Below are positions 38,401 through 52,900 of a DNA stretch of 64,000 bases, in pieces; positions within the stretch are counted from its first letter, which is position 1; the number at the start of each line of letters is the position of its first letter. The stretch is taken from contig JARCOQ010000002.1 of the NCBI GenBank assembly GCA_029207755.1, forward strand, positions 87,953,087-88,017,086, read 5' to 3'. Position numbers and translations under genes: made by a program. This stretch comes from Chamaea fasciata. Its lineage: Eukaryota > Chordata > Aves > Passeriformes > Sylviidae. The notes under the pieces were generated by a model that saw only the letters and a program-made list of their open reading frames with translations, did no database searches and was not told the origin of the DNA.

Positions 38401-41400
38401 TACTTGTAAATGAAACTTTGGAGTTTCCGTAGTTATCTGGCAAGTGACACAGACTAGGGTTAAGAATGTGACCATCCACTATGAATAGTTCCCACTTTCA
38501 TCTTTAGTATGTGTATTTATAGAACTACTTATTTTATGCTTAATGCATTTAGTGGTAGGATCACTGGAACTTGTTTCTGGGCCCACTTTCCTCTTAGAAA
38601 GAAGCACAGACTGCTGTCTGCTTGGGGTTTGACAAGAGATGGTATTTAACATTTATCTTGTTTACACCTAAAAATGAGGAAAGAGCAGGCCTGGTATGTA
38701 TAGATCTAAGCATTAGCCTGTCCATTTGCCAGCTGAACATTCAATCACAGAAGTTGCACAAACAAATTAGGCATACAGCTATACAAACCTAGTTTGAAAA
38801 ATTGGGCCATGTGTGGGTGTGTGCATCTAAATATTTTACAAGCTGAACAATTACCCTGGAGTATTTTAGGTTAGAGATAGATAAATGATATGTCCATCGA
38901 AATTTACGTCTAACCAAAGATTCAAAGATGAATATGCATAAAATCTTACAATTATCAGGTTTTCAGGCGTTATGGGCATCCTTATTTCAGAACAGTGCTG
39001 GGCAGAGCTCCATGCTTTTGTGATTCAGTTATGTGACACAGAAGTAGCAAAAAGGCTACTGCCAGGATCCAGGTTACAAAAAAATATTTCCAGTAATCTA
39101 TTTCATTGCTGCAGTATAGCAGATGTTAACAGTGAGGAAAACACTCAAAAAGGTGAACTAATGGGTGACTGTGAGAGGGGATGCCCAATGCTGCCACTCA
39201 GCCACAGTGGGGAAGGCTCACTGACAGGTTCAGGAATTTGAAGGGAGTTTGTTCTCTCTCCACAGCATTACTTCAGTTCAGCTCACAGGTCTCCATGCAA
39301 TGCCTGGAGCCTAGTGATGTGGGGCTTCCTGTCTGCTCCATGGTATCATACGCATCCCTGCATGGCTGGACTTGGTCTCTTCTCAATGGCTTCACATCCT
39401 CCTTGATGAGGGCACAGCTCCAGCAAGAAGAGTGAAGAGCCTTACCCTCCTGAAGTTACCCCACAAAACCATTTTCTTTTCTGAATCTAGGACCTTCTCT
39501 TTTATGTTTCATGTTGTAATTACAGAATCTAAGTTACTATCCCATTAAGTGGTCTGTCAAAGGCAAATCTATGGCTAAGTCATGAGCAGAATTTGGGAAT
39601 GGATTTGGAAACAGACACAGGCTTAGACCAAAGGACCTTGTTTGTATTCCAGCTGCTTAGTCTTGCTGTTCAAGGGTGCTCCCAGGATTTCCCAGGTGAC
39701 TAACATTACCTCCTGGCACCAAAGGCTTCCCTGCTGTACTCAGTCCTACCACAAGGCTCGTATCCCATACTCACTTAAGTTAATTATTACTCGTATTGAA
39801 ACACTCCCTTTTAATTAATGGGAGAGTTGATGATCTCATATGTTTATCTGTTAGCAGTTTTGTTACTGTTTAATAACTAGAACCCTAGAATGACACAAAC
39901 CCAACACATCAAATGATGGTGGCTGATTGTCACTTCAAATGGTAGAGAGGGCTGTGGTTTGGGGAAAATCCTGCTATTCAGGGCCACGTTCTTGCATGTG
40001 GTGTTTGGTGAACACCACCAGCTAACAACCACTCTGAGACTCTTCAAGTCTCTTTGAAGGAAAGCAATGGAAGGGGAAAAAGAAAGTCAATAACAATAAA
40101 GTAGCAGCCTCTGTCACACACCTACAAGTGAGCAGACCTCATTCCCAAGAGGCTGGCAGATTACCACGGTTATTCTTGCAGCTGACTGATCTGTCAAAAA
40201 TTATGATTTTCTCTTCTTCTCCTCAATTGAGATCTTTTTATTTTGTCTGCTGACTTGAAAAAGCACCCCAGAAATATATTTTCATTTCAGTTTCTGCTCA
40301 TCAGGATGGCGATGCAAGTGAGGGGAAAGGAAAGAAAAGAAAACTCAAACAACTCCCCATGTGTATTTCCTGGTAGTGTTGCCTTAACTGACACATGTCA
40401 AGCCCAGAAATACAGAAGACAGAGCATACCAGAACTGCCTACAAACTATCACCTTTACCACTTTTCCAGCAGCATTGCCAACATTACATTTCTCTGTCCA
40501 GAATGTTCCTGGACCACCAAGACTGGGAAAACCTGTGGGAAAAGTAATGAAAGCCCAAGCTACCTTATTACAGCAGTCCCTATGGACAGCACCTATGTGT
40601 GTATCTCTCCTCCCCCTTCCCCTGCCCTGAAATACTGAGAGTTTGTGCCCGTAGGTCTGGAGGGACCTACTGAATGGGCACTGCAGAGAAGGCTCAGCCC
40701 ATTTCTGGGTGTGGGACAAAAGCAGACTGTCCAGAGAAGATCCCTTCTGGTGCAGATTTCAGAAAGTATGTTTTCTTCATCAGTAAACAAACAATGAGTC
40801 ATTGGCTGTCACATGGGAGAAAATGAGATTACAAAGGATGTATAAGTAAATAAATTAGTTCCCGTTAGTCATGGCAACAGCTCAACGTTTCCACCCTAGT
40901 GTTTTATTCCAATTCATCTTTCTGTCTTTATTTTTGTAATATAGTTACTCTTTTACTTTGGGGAATGAAATTCTAATAAGATTCTCTTGTAGATACAGTT
41001 TTTAAAAATGCAGTTCTTGTGTTAGACCACTTTTGAGGACACAGTCTTTATTTTTTGAAATTTATGTTCCAGGATGGAGGTGTGGAGGAAGAAATGAAGC
41101 TGTACCCTCCTCTGCCCTGAGAGTGCTGCAGGTTTTGCGTGTGGCCATTTGTCACTCAACCTGCAAAAGGAGCTTTTACCATACATGTGTCTGTTGCTCA
41201 GCTCCCTGCCCCAAATGTGGGTGCATTACACTCTATCTGTTTTACAGATGCCATCCAATAGAGCTCTGGAGGTTTGCTGACCCCTCTCCCCAGGCATTGA
41301 TGCCAGAATACTGTGATCCAAAGAACCGTGTCTCTCTGAGGAAATGTCTATTTTAAAACACGCTTCTCCTCCTTTCCTTTACATCTGTGTCTCAGAGTAG

Positions 41401-44400
41401 TTGATAAAAACTTTTTTTTACCCCAGATCCTGCAGAGATGAAAATCTTGCAGAAGAGCTGTGTTTTCATCTGTGGTTTTAATTCATTTTTTCCAAAGACC
41501 TTATTTTGCTAGATATGCTGAATAATCTACAAATTATATAGGATGTTTTAAATATGTTTATTTATTAAAATTCCTCTAATCACAGTCCATGCCCTCCAAA
41601 GTAGGTGAAGCTGGAAACTGCCAGAGTCATGTCTTGATTTAAATGTCACAGTTCTCATCTATAGGCAAAAGTGGTTGTTACTGTTTTTGCTAAGATATGA
41701 AAACGACTTCAGAAATTATTCCAGAGAACTGAATAATTTAAATATTAACATTATTCAAAGATTTCCCTAAAACTATTTTCTGACTGGTTTTGTCCCTTAT
41801 TGTACAACATAGGAGGAATTTAGGGAGATAGAGCCTTTTCTGGTACATTCTTCAATACATGCAACAAAGAAATGCACTTCCTTTAAAATAGTATCAAAAA
41901 GCATCTCTCTCCCTCTCTGAGTACAACTGTTTTTATACCTGAAGATGCTGCTAAATATTTCTGTTCTAATCGTAAAATTCACTTCCAGCTATAAAGGTGA
42001 TGGCATTTTCTTGGGGCAGCTGTTCAGGGGTGACTCAGGAGACACTCAGCAGGACTAGAGAAGTATGCTCACAGCCAGCATTAACAAAATAAATCTCTTC
42101 ATACTATAAATGAATCTGTTTGACTTGGTTGGAATTTTTAGGTCAGTGCACCAAAAATGTACTTGGACCTTTAATTCCACCATATTTCCTGTATTTTCAA
42201 TAACAATACTTTCTTGAAACTATTGTCTTTAGTCACCCAGCAGAGGTGATAAGTGAGGGAAGGAGAGGAGGGAAAACAGTGTGGAAGGGATATTAGCCCC
42301 TGTATGCACCAACAGTTGCTGCAAGGTTTGTGAATGCAGCAGGTAGAGCACCTGGAGCCATCTGTGCTGTTTATACAAGGACTCTTCTTATTCCTGTCTT
42401 GCGAACATGTTTAGGCTGCAATAAATTGAAAGCTCTCTGTCAAATTCTCAAGGCTCTCAAAACTTGGAAGCGATGTTAGTACAAATTTAAAATAGGGGAC
42501 TTCACAGATTATTCATACCATCAACTTAAAAGGCTGTGGGATTTGTTCCAGTACAGCAGAGAATTTTTTCAGTGTTGGTGGTAGCAATAATCATAAGCTG
42601 AGGCCTGTGATTCAGTTGATGGTGGACTTAATTCATGATGGAAGCCTTTATTTTTAACAACAAAAGTGAGAGGATAGCAAAATTCTGTTACAAGTAATAA
42701 ACGCCACATATGCAGGGCTGAAGGCTGCTCTAAAGAGTGAAAAAAAAACCCAAACAAATCTGTAAGGGTGATGGATTTTATCCTCTTTCTTTCCAGCAGG
42801 TTAACTTTAAAGTATCTTTTTTAAAATTGACACTCCTAATGAAATAATTTAAATACCACAAAACTATGTTTAGTTCCGCTTATTCCTGTTGTCAAGGGCA
42901 TTTCTACATGAAACCTGAACAAGAACAGGTCAGGTGGAGCAATGTGTGGGTGAAAGCACTTCCTCTACACAAAGTATAGCAAGACAAGATTGTATGTAAA
43001 CAAGTACTGATTCATGGTTTTGTCTTTGAATGAAAGGGACAAATTTGTTTCTAAATTCTTTATCTTCACTTCTGACTGGAGAACTGATTCTCTGATGCTG
43101 GACTGAATAAATCACAGCTTGTGTTCTGTTATTTTGATTTTTGCTTTTATTCAGGGGTTTTTTGGTGTTTTTTTTTTTCCTTTCAAGAATGGAAAGTAAA
43201 TATATGAGTCTCACAGAGAAAAAATAAATTAATTTCTTTCAAGGCAATCCATCTGATTTGAGTTGTTCATTTAACAGAGGAAAGTGAAGTTGAAAAGCAA
43301 CTCTCCAAAGGCCAGCTCTGACAGAGCAAGAAGGTAAGAATTTACCCATCTCAACCTGTCAAGAGCTGACACTATTAGTCTCTATGCTGCTGCATAACAA
43401 ATACGTAAGGTTAACAATTAAAGGATGGCTATTTTCATTCATTTAAATCACAGGTAAAGTAAGAAACTGAGGGCTGGGTTTATTTTTTTCAATACTTTTG
43501 AGACATCAAAAGCACTTGAAGCAAAATAATTTCAATTCTTATTTTATGAATATAAAAGTATTTGTATTTTCTTGTTGAGACAGTGGGTGGGAGCAGTGGA
43601 ATCAGGAGCTTTGTATTGAATTTCATCTCCGATAATGAATTCCTTTTTGATCAAAGGCAAGTCTCCTAACAGCTGTATGCTGTAATTTCTTTGTCCTAAA
43701 TGTAGCTGTATATAAAGTATACTTGCCTCATGGGATATTTCAGCAATGAATAGAACTGTATGTGTTGAAAGTACTACCTAACGCCACTATAGCTGATTTT
43801 TAGGTTGATGCTTCACCGCCTAGGTGCCCTAAACACTTTTCTCATTACCTCATTATTTTCTTTACTGTTTATATGTGGCCTGCTCAGGCAGAACCCATTA
43901 GGCAGTGATAAGGAAAGAGGGAGAGATGTTTATAGTCAAGTCACCAAAAAGTCCAGAGGTATTTTTCTTTATATATTTGAAATATTTGCAGCCAGAATTG
44001 GAGGGGGAATGGGGAGGATGGAACTTGGAGTTTGAGGGTTTTGTCTGGGTTTTTTTAAGACTCCGGTATCTGCAAACATTTGGAAGGATTTCATGGTTCC
44101 CAAGTGTTGTCCAGCTCAAGTCTGTACATAATTTGAAAATGTACCACCTATTTTCTGAGATTCTGGGGAAGTCACAATATAGACAAAGGTTACCACCAGA
44201 GTCACACTGGAAATGTAAAAACTTGTGCTCCCCAGAGTGTTTATTCAGGTAAGAAAAGTTTATGCAGCTTATGGAAGAATTACTCTGCGAGGAGATTAAA
44301 TTTCAGTAGCTTTTATATCTCATTTCCTCAGTCCCTCTGTCATCCCCAGAGCTTAACTCCTTCTTTCGGAGTCCTGAATGAGTGGGGAAAAATGTGTTGA

Positions 44401-44899
44401 ATTTAATGGTTGGCTTGGGAAGTCTTCCCCAAAGCACTGTTTGTCCATTATAACTGGCTGTCTGTTGCACTTATTTTGTTTTACTGGCTATAAGGACATG
44501 AGTACTTACATTTGCTCTCTTTCTCAAAATATTGTGGTTTCGCTGAGTGGTCTAGACTAAACTGAAGAAATATATCAGTACTAGAGAGGATGGTTTATTT
44601 TGGTCGTTTTACCTGTGTGTTTTCAAACTCCATCTGTACTGTGAGTGTCAGGCTGTGTGTGGGAGCGGAGCTGCAGTGGATGTGCTAGAGCCCTGATTGC
44701 CCATTCCTACACACACACACAGAAGAGTTTTCCCCAAATGCTCCACTCTCTTGTAGAGATGGGAATTGGAGATGTGAGCAAGGCCAGGGACCTCAGCACA
44801 GAAAGCACAGTGTGCTGGGGAAAGGCAGATTTCACAGGGACTTAGTACCACATCCCTTACAAGCACTGTGTAATTTAGCTGTAGGCAAGGCAGGGTTGA
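35428..44899. other. Intergenic, no gene recognised
   Basis: No frame shows domain content. The longest here, about 131 codons at 40,243-40,638, starts at a non-ATG codon and is not recognisable. Small items are an A-run at about 35,553-35,567, a 14-base direct repeat at 37,431-37,444 and 37,448-37,461, a TATATG patch near 37,870, a GGTTTTTTGG T-rich patch near 43,150-43,182, and isolated donor-like sites with GT at 43,334 and 44,249. No transposon was recognised. Confidence 0.55.
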
Positions 44900-45530
44900 C
44901 CACACTGTGACTTGCATTAGCGCACCACCCGGACTGAGCCAGAGGACAGACTGCAGTCAAGGTCAACCAGGGCTGTCCTTGCAGTCACCCTGGCCTTCCC
45001 CATGGTACAGAAGAGATGCTGAAGCCACTCACTGCCCCTTCAGCTTGGCTGGGGTGAGTGCTGTTCCTCGAGGACACCTTTTTAGTTCCACTGCCTGCCT
45101 GTGCGGCTGTTCTGCTGAACAAAGGGACACCTACATTTCACCAGAACCAGCTTTGATAAAATGTTTCTTCCAAGGGAAAGTCAATATGCCTGGGCCCTCG
45201 CAGCTCCCCAGTGGCTTGGCCTCCACCTCCAGGCCGTGTGCTCTGGCAGCCTGTCTCCTGCACTCCTGGTGCCAGGACGCCTGCTCGCCCACGGACAGCT
45301 GGGCTCGGAGCCTAAAGAAACCTGTTTGCACTCTGGCTGCAACGAGTCCAGCAGCCTATTTCTTGCTCCTTCTCTGGGAAAGACTACACTTAAGAGACTG
45401 GCAAAGCAGCCCTGAGCACGCTCCAGTCACGTGCAGAAAGGATTTGTATTACAACTCTCCAGCTGCATGTGCAGCCCAAGCATTCTGGCCTTGTGCAAAT
45501 GCAGCGGACTTTGCCTATTGATCTATTTTT
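44900..45530. other. Locally GC-richer block, no gene recognised
   Basis: This block is visibly richer in G and C than its flanks and contains scattered CpG and a CACGTG E-box at 45,428-45,433. A 204-codon plus-strand frame spans it, but it begins at GTG, its first ATG is about halfway along, and no domain is recognisable. Overlapping frames on the other strand are also open. It may be an enhancer-like or simply a GC-rich patch. Confidence 0.35.
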
Positions 45531-48500
45531 CCCTCTCCAAGAGGACTTTGTTATGAGATAGTTGTTCAGAAATTAATTTGTGCTGCACTAGTGATTGTAT
45601 TGTTATTCCTCCCATGTGGCTATGGATATAGATGATATTTTACAGCAAATCATGAAGAAAAGACTAATGCTTTGAGCAAGGCTGTAATTTAAAGTTATCC
45701 AGAGAACACGACCCATGCTTGTATTCTTACCTCTACAGCATTGCAATGGTACAACACCAGCTCTAGTCCAGGTGATGTTCTGACTTAGATTTTCAACATG
45801 ACCATGTTTATTCTAATTGATAGGTTTAACATTTTAGACCTGCTTCATCAGCCTAAAGTATGAATTAGTGAGCACTTAAACCTGAGGCAAAATTTTCTTG
45901 TGTATGAATAAGAGATTGCAGGAGTCCAGTATAGGTACTCAATGTAGAAATGCCTTCTCTCTTTTCCTGCCTGGGATGCATGAGATGTGTCTGCGGTTCA
46001 AGGTTTTATTTTATAGAACGTATATATTATTGCCTCAGAGTTGATGAAAATGAAAAAATCAGTGATCATACTCAATTAGTCTAAATAGCATCACTTCATC
46101 ATTTGTAACAGGACACAAAATAACCTAAAATATGCCCATGTAAATTGCTTCTTGCAATACTCTTTCTTTTATGTCATTCTAGTGTGAACATCCCCCTTGA
46201 ACACTTTCCTGTATTGGACACGTTGATTGCACTGTTCATTTAGCAAGCAGAAAATGAATGGAAGTGCTATTAAACATACCAAATCATTTGGATCAGAATA
46301 TATCCACTTCCTTGAAAGAATGAAGGTTGGGAAGAGCATGTAGGAATTACAGCAAACATGTAAATTTAGAAGATGCAGTTCAATCTGGGAGCTGAAAGAG
46401 GAGGTGAGTGCCAACCCAGTCTGGCTCTGCCTGGGTTGGCAGCAACTGCAGGGCAGGGTGAGCCAGGGCTTCTGCGCTCTGGGGCCAGGGGTGTAACTGG
46501 GAGGAAAAGAAACTGGCTGGAGGGGATTGGATTACTGACTGCTGTCTCTCCCAACCAGAATGAGGGTCAACCACGTTCCACTGATTTATCTGAGGGAGAG
46601 GAGTTAGAGGAATTAATTTACTAATCCCACACCCAGCCTCTCTCTTCCCTGACTGCAGTCTTCCACTAATTTCCCAATACAGATTCTGTCTTCCTCTGCA
46701 GCTGTTTGTTATTTGCAATTTTTAATAACAAAATGCTATTTCCTAAGACTTGGAGACTTTCATTTCTTCATCAAATCCACTTCCACTTAATGTACATAAA
46801 GGATTTGTTCCTAATACATAAAAGTCTGTAAACTAAAGCACTTGTAGTAGATTTTTCCTTCTATCAATTTAATCTGAGGAAATTAGACACCTGTTCTAAC
46901 AGTAAATGAACGTTCAAGAAATTAGGGAGAATCAGAAGGCAAATTCTTCAATCACTTATAAATCATGAACATATACTTTTTTGAGTAGCCCTGGAACAGC
47001 ATGCAGGAGTTGTTTTTAGGCGACTAAAGATGGCTCACTGCACTCCTGTAGTTGTTCAAGAGAGACAATATGTGGGCAGAGGCTCTACATGACATTGCTT
47101 CAGCTTCCTGATTGTATGACTGCAACTTAATGAGCTGCTTAGGGCTCGACCCAATGAAAGGTTTACATGACTAAAAAAGGGCTTATGTATTATTAAGATT
47201 CCTGTACTCAACATTGCAAATCCATACCTTCCTGTTTGATTTTGTAAGTCTCTAAATGCTGCCAGCTCTGCACCTGCACGTGTCTGGGACCATCCCTGAT
47301 AGTCTTGTCATGTCTGGGTGTGATTGCAACCCAAAAATGTACCACTTATTTGCCTTAAGGGCCTGTCACAGTAGACTTGGCACACAATTATTGGATGGAT
47401 TCACCACAGGAGGCAGCAGTGGTTATGGAGCAACTTTGGCTATGAATATTCTCCACCTTTGTTTCTGAAGGTAAAGGCAAATTCAAGGGGCAGGAGAAAA
47501 GGTGTGTAGTGCCACTGTGTAATATTACATGGAAAAGAGGGAGTCAGTAAAATCCAGAGATCTCTATCTCCTAGCCAGCAAAGAAAGTTCAGGATCCCTT
47601 CAAACTGGCCAGAGGGACAGGGGTGGGATTTCTAAGAGATGCTCATGCACCATGTTTTTTGGTGCCACATTGCACCAAAGAAGAAGGTGCTGTCTGAGAA
47701 TGTTCATGTTCTGATCCCTTTGCCCCAAGGATTTCACACTACAAATCCCAGGGAGTCAAATAACTACTTTGTGACCCCAAGAACAGAGTTTGCACCCATC
47801 TCTCACACCCCTTCCACCACAGCATTTCTCTCTGTATCTCACAGTGACACCAGCACTCACATGTTGGCTTTGTACTTGAGTCACCTCAGTTCAACAATCA
47901 AGAAACAGCAAATCCTACACAGCTTTATGCCACACTAGTGAGTCAAAGGGAGGGTCCAGTCAGGGCCAGAGCTGGTATAAGCAGGATGCAGGACTGGGAA
48001 AGGAGGAGAGGCACATGTTGCCTCCCTTCTTTGTCCTTAGCTGAGCATTTTGGCACCTGCATCCACAGGCTCCACATGTGCTCTACAAGGAACACACTGC
48101 TGAGTTCTGGGTTTGGGCCCTGCTTGCTCACAGTGACCATTTCTGATGATGAAAATATTAGTAAAGATCTGAGAAAGAAGACCAGTAAAATTAATTAGAA
48201 ACAGATTAAGTAATATAAGAATAGGCACCTGTACAAACAGTCACATACAGCTCAAATTGTGGCTCCTGGGGACATGTTTGTATTAGATACATGCTCTCAT
48301 AGCTTTGAATACATTTCCTCTTGGAGAACAAACTTTTATGATTTAATCTAGGAATGAGCCTTAGAGACACCACAAATATCTAGGGTAATGTTAACCTTTG
48401 TCTCAGATAATCAATTCTTGTTGGTCAGCAAATAATTAATCTGATTTAAGGAGTTCTTAGGTGACACTGGTAAAACCCACACACTCCTGCAGTGCTGTAG

Positions 48501-49773
48501 GCAAAGAATTGTGACCAAAACACAGTTCTAAATGCGACAGGTTGCTTCATCCTTGGCACTAGCTCAGCTGATGTATGCCGGCAGCAGAGATCAAGCTTAC
48601 CAAGACCCCTCTGCCCACCCTGCCCTTTAGAAGGCAAGGAACTGCCAGATGAGGACCCATAAGTAGACCACAATTTGACCTAGAGATACATAAAACCAGT
48701 ACAGCATTCATTTAACTGAGAGAAAATAACTGGTAGAGATGTTCCTCAAGCTGCTTTATTCTGCTTATGTAGAATGTTACACTGATTGAAGACATATGCA
48801 GAAGGTACCTGAGAAATGACAACTGAAAAGCAGATTTGCTATATGTCTTAATTTTACTTTATAGCAAAAAAGACATACAGGCCTCTTTGAGATTAAAATC
48901 CATTTTTATATGCGTATTATTAAAATGAAAGAAAAAGTGAGAAAGAAGAAATTTAAAGGAGAAATGAAAACAAAAAAAGGAAATGGAGGAAAGAAAAATG
49001 TCTTTGAGAGTTAGTTCTTCAGCCATTTTCCTCTGTTTTTGAGCTGGCACTCCATGACAACATTTCCATTATATGATGCCTCTGGTGTATTGCTATCAAA
49101 GCATACAGGATGTTTCCATTGAGTGGAAAATTGGCAAGCCTTTCTTGTTTACAACTGCAAAGGTAAGAACTCTAATAAAGTAATGGACATAATTATGACA
49201 CTTTTAGTCAAATTGTGGGAAAAATAACATTACATTCCCTTAGCCTGGCCATTGCACCTGAATGTGTTATTCTTAAAATCAACACTGATGTTGCTTGTTA
49301 ACAGCATCCCTGCTCAGAGGGCTGTGCACACTCAGTGACCTCCTGGCTTCAACAAATCATAGTAAAAACACTCTCTTGCAAGCGTCACTTAAGGATTTTC
49401 ACAGCAATTGGTGCTCTCAATAGGGTCAGCTTTGGAAGAAGAGTGTGAGATTGATTTCTAGAGGCAGCAAGTGAAGCTCTGGGCTAGAAGGGGACTGGGC
49501 AGTTGTATCTATCTCAGCAGAGTACCTCAGCAGTCCTTCCAGGCCCCACTGTGGAGTGCTACTTCTTCCCAACTGCCCTTAAAAGATCAAGTCCCATCTA
49601 AGGCTGAAATATAAATGGGTAGATGCTGCACTGCTGTAGTGACCATGGCATCCCCATTACAAAGATTGACAGGCAAAGTAGTGTAGTGCAAGCCTCATTA
49701 AGAAAAACACTGAATGCAGTGTAAAGCAGATCTATGCTGTTTAGAAGCACTTAAAAAAACACAGGACTACTAT
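45531..49773. other. Intergenic, no gene recognised
   Basis: Single-copy-looking DNA without recognisable coding content. It includes the A/G-rich tract at 48,923-49,002 and a donor-like AAG|GTAAGA with GT at 49,163 that has no supporting frame. Confidence 0.55.
48923..49002 (+). repeat. A/G-rich purine tract
   Basis: About 80 bases are almost entirely A and G (AAAATGAAAGAAAAAGTGAG-like start), interrupted by a few T and one C. It is low-complexity and yields Phe/Leu-rich frames on the complement. Confidence 0.75.
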
Positions 49774-49905
49774 TCATAGAATCACAGAATCATAAAATTA
49801 CAGAATAAGTTGGAAGGGACCCATCAGATCACCGAGTCCGACTCTTGGCCCTCTGCAGGACACCACAAGAATCCCACCATGTGCCTCAGACATTGAGTCC
49901 CTTCT
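49774..49905 (-). mobile_element. CR1 3' end, minus strand
   Basis: On the plus strand the block opens with CATAGAATCACAGAATCATA, the complement of the CR1 tail repeats, followed by GTTGGAAGGGACCCATCAGA and GAGTCCGACTCTTGGCCCT, both CR1 3' sequence. The recognisable part ends near GTGCCTCAGACATTG; weaker similarity may reach about 50,010. This tail is of the same subtype as the copy at 58,072-58,300. It is a severely 5'-truncated, non-coding relic. Confidence 0.9.
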
Positions 49906-52900
49906 TCTTCATCTCATAGTGCCTCAGGTATTGTAGGCTCTCTCATCACACCACTCCCTCCCCATCCTCACATCTCAGGGAATCAAGCACTTCCCTGAGT
50001 ATCAAGCTCTAGACTCCAGCAAGTCTCTTGAATCCTCATCCTCTTAAGGCAATTCCCTGGCAAAGCAGCCTATGCTTTCAATGCTTTACCTTTGTGGTTC
50101 TCAAAGCGCTTTATGAATGTTCACCAAGATTATAACACCTGTGAGGGGTTAAAACATTGCTACTTTCCCAAGGGTGGGTAATGCGATTTTTGGGCATCCC
50201 CATGGAGATGTGTGAAAGTTTCAGAGATACAAAATGCCCAGAACTACCAGCTTCTGGTACACATAACTTGTGACCCAAAATAAGCACTATTAAAAATGCA
50301 ATGGTGGGCTTGCTTTTATTTATCTCCTAGTAAAAAAGAGTTTAGAAGTAAAAATATTTTCAAGTGCGTCTCCACAGCTCTGAGAGTAAGAAACTTTTTA
50401 TTTGCTAGTGCTTTTTTGCTTGAAGGGACCTGAGACAATTTAACTAAAGATGCAATTCAGGCAGTTTTCTCTGTAAGCAAAACAAAGTACACACCATATT
50501 GGATGACTCATAGTGAAATTGCAAGAGCAGATGAAATCAGTGGGAGCCACAAGCTTTTCCGTAAACAATTTCAAAGTTACTGACACCAAAGCACAAGGCA
50601 GTGCAGTGTTAGGCACCTGTTAGGGGAAGATACAATTAAAGTACACGACACTGTGAGGCGATGTGTTGAACAGACAAACAGTAGAGTGGGGACCAGCACA
50701 AAACAGCATTCGTAACACCTTCAGATCAACGTCAACAACAGCATGTCAACATAAAGGTACATTTCATTCCCTCTGGATTGGATATTTCCCAGGAATTCCC
50801 TTCCTGGGGGTATTTCGGTGGAGAGGGCCCAATGACTAGGAGGTTTGGGACAAGAATGAGGAGAATGCAACCACTCCCCGTTATCATTTTTCCCGCCCAC
50901 CCTCCCACGGTGAGGAGCTTTTCTCCCTCCCAACACTTTCACAGGAGCTCTGAAGCAGCTGGCAAGGGGAGGCATGCCAGCTACAGCTCTGCTGGCAGGG
51001 GCCCTTAAGGGGGGCTGCAAAGGCAACTGACCTCAAGCTCTGACCCTCTGCAGGGTTCCCTGTGGTCTGCTGGGAAACTCCTAAGGTAAATTAAACTGTT
51101 CTTTGGGGTGAGGGCAGAGGAAATGGTCTTTTCCTGAGTGATCTGCAAAAGGTCTATCATGACCTACCAGTGTCAATACAAAGTAAATGAGCTGTGATTA
51201 AGTTTGTCCTGTCAGCTAGGGACCTCACCAATCGAGTATTAAATCCCATGAGAGCGTGTTACGGCAGCATTGAGTTCTACAGAAAGTCAAAGTGTAGGTG
51301 ATTTCAAACCTAGAACAGACATGATTGTTAGTACTGGGTCAAATAACTCATTGATTGGACTGCTACTTTTTTGTATGGCAGCTGAACAGTGCTGTGCCTC
51401 CTGCCTGGTATGCATTCACAGATAAGGCAAGCAACCTCCACTCAGGAGAGGATTGGCATTGAAAGAGCTGCAATATTTTAAATTGGGATTTGAGGAAGCA
51501 TGCCGACCTTTGGTCTGAAATAGACTATTTCTTGCTGAGTAGAAATTGGTCCTGTATTTGGCAGATGGCACTGACTCAGGTGTTTATCCAGAGTGCTCTG
51601 ATGCATATGTCCATGTATGTTCACAGACTACAGACAAACACGTAGTGACTTAGGTTAGCATGACAAAGGTGTTTGCCTAATGAGTATCAAAACTACAAAC
51701 ACAACCAATACTCCCAAAATCTGTTGAAGAAAAAATATCACCTGATAAATTTCAGCTGGGTACTGAATTTGTCAGCTAAATCAGGATTGACTTTGTTGCT
51801 GCAAGCCGTAATGCTAAAATAAACCACTTGTATAGGATGCCCTTCATGCTTTACATCTGCAAAATATCCCTCCATCATTCCAGTGAACTATTACTATAAT
51901 GGTATAAAACCCAGGAATACTATCAAAGCTTTCCTGACTAAGCCAAAGCTATACAGCACTTGGGTGACAGTGACAGTTGGAAAACAAAGACTAGGAACAC
52001 CGACTTCAGAATTATTTTTCCTGTCTCTAGACAATTCTTGTGTGTAATAGAGATCAGGTAAAAGAATGGTAGTGGTACAGATCTGAGTTTACATATGCTC
52101 AGCCAGTTGTTATTCCTATGTTGCTGTCTTTGCAGTAGCAGCTTAGAACAGGATTGCTTTAAAAAGCCCCATCCAAAACCAAGACACCACTAAATGTATT
52201 TTTAAACCTGATTATTTTTTCAAAGCTCCTTTTTCATAACTAAAAAGCTTTTCCCTTAAAATAATTGTGATAAAATCAATATTCAAAATAAATTTTAATT
52301 TATTTCAGTTAACAAACCACAGTTACAATTTTGTATAGTTAAAATTTTTCTCCATCTCTGATTTAAGCATTCAATATTTCCAGATTTTTAAATGTAATAT
52401 TTGTATTAGACCACTGATTTTTATAATGTTGTCTGTTATTCAGTTTTTCTGTTATGTATAATCATTCAGCAATTTCAATGATGACTGATGGAGTCAGGAA
52501 AATTTCACTTTCAACCATATTAGTACTTCACACTATTTTTCTCCCAGCTAATTCAGATTTTAATTAGATTGAGCAGCAATTGATTGTACTGATGTACTAT
52601 TCAATTAATTCCACAGTGATGACTGAGGTTATCTGCTGAGTGACAGCAAAATACCAGAGTACACCAAACTTTACAATAATTATGTACCAGTTCTACTGGA
52701 AACAGTGGTCCATCATCTTGTATACGCAAATTCTGATTTTAAAGTCACAACTGCTTAGGTATTTTTAACCTATTTCCTATTAGAAAATGAGGACTACTTC
52801 ATTTGTTAAGTGCAGAGATCATAAGCTCTGTAACATTAAGAAAGAACTTTAAAAACTGGCCACACAAAATATCTCAAATTTAAATTTTTCATCAGAGGCA

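Noticed and set aside
43905..44252. 115-codon frame ending at a CAG|GTAAGA donor, as if a coding exon
   Set aside because: No convincing acceptor with matching frame upstream, no domain, and a Phe/Trp-rich composition; coincidence of a short frame and a donor word.
44907..45521. 204-codon plus-strand frame
   Set aside because: It starts at GTG, its first ATG is about halfway along, and the GC-richer composition explains its openness.
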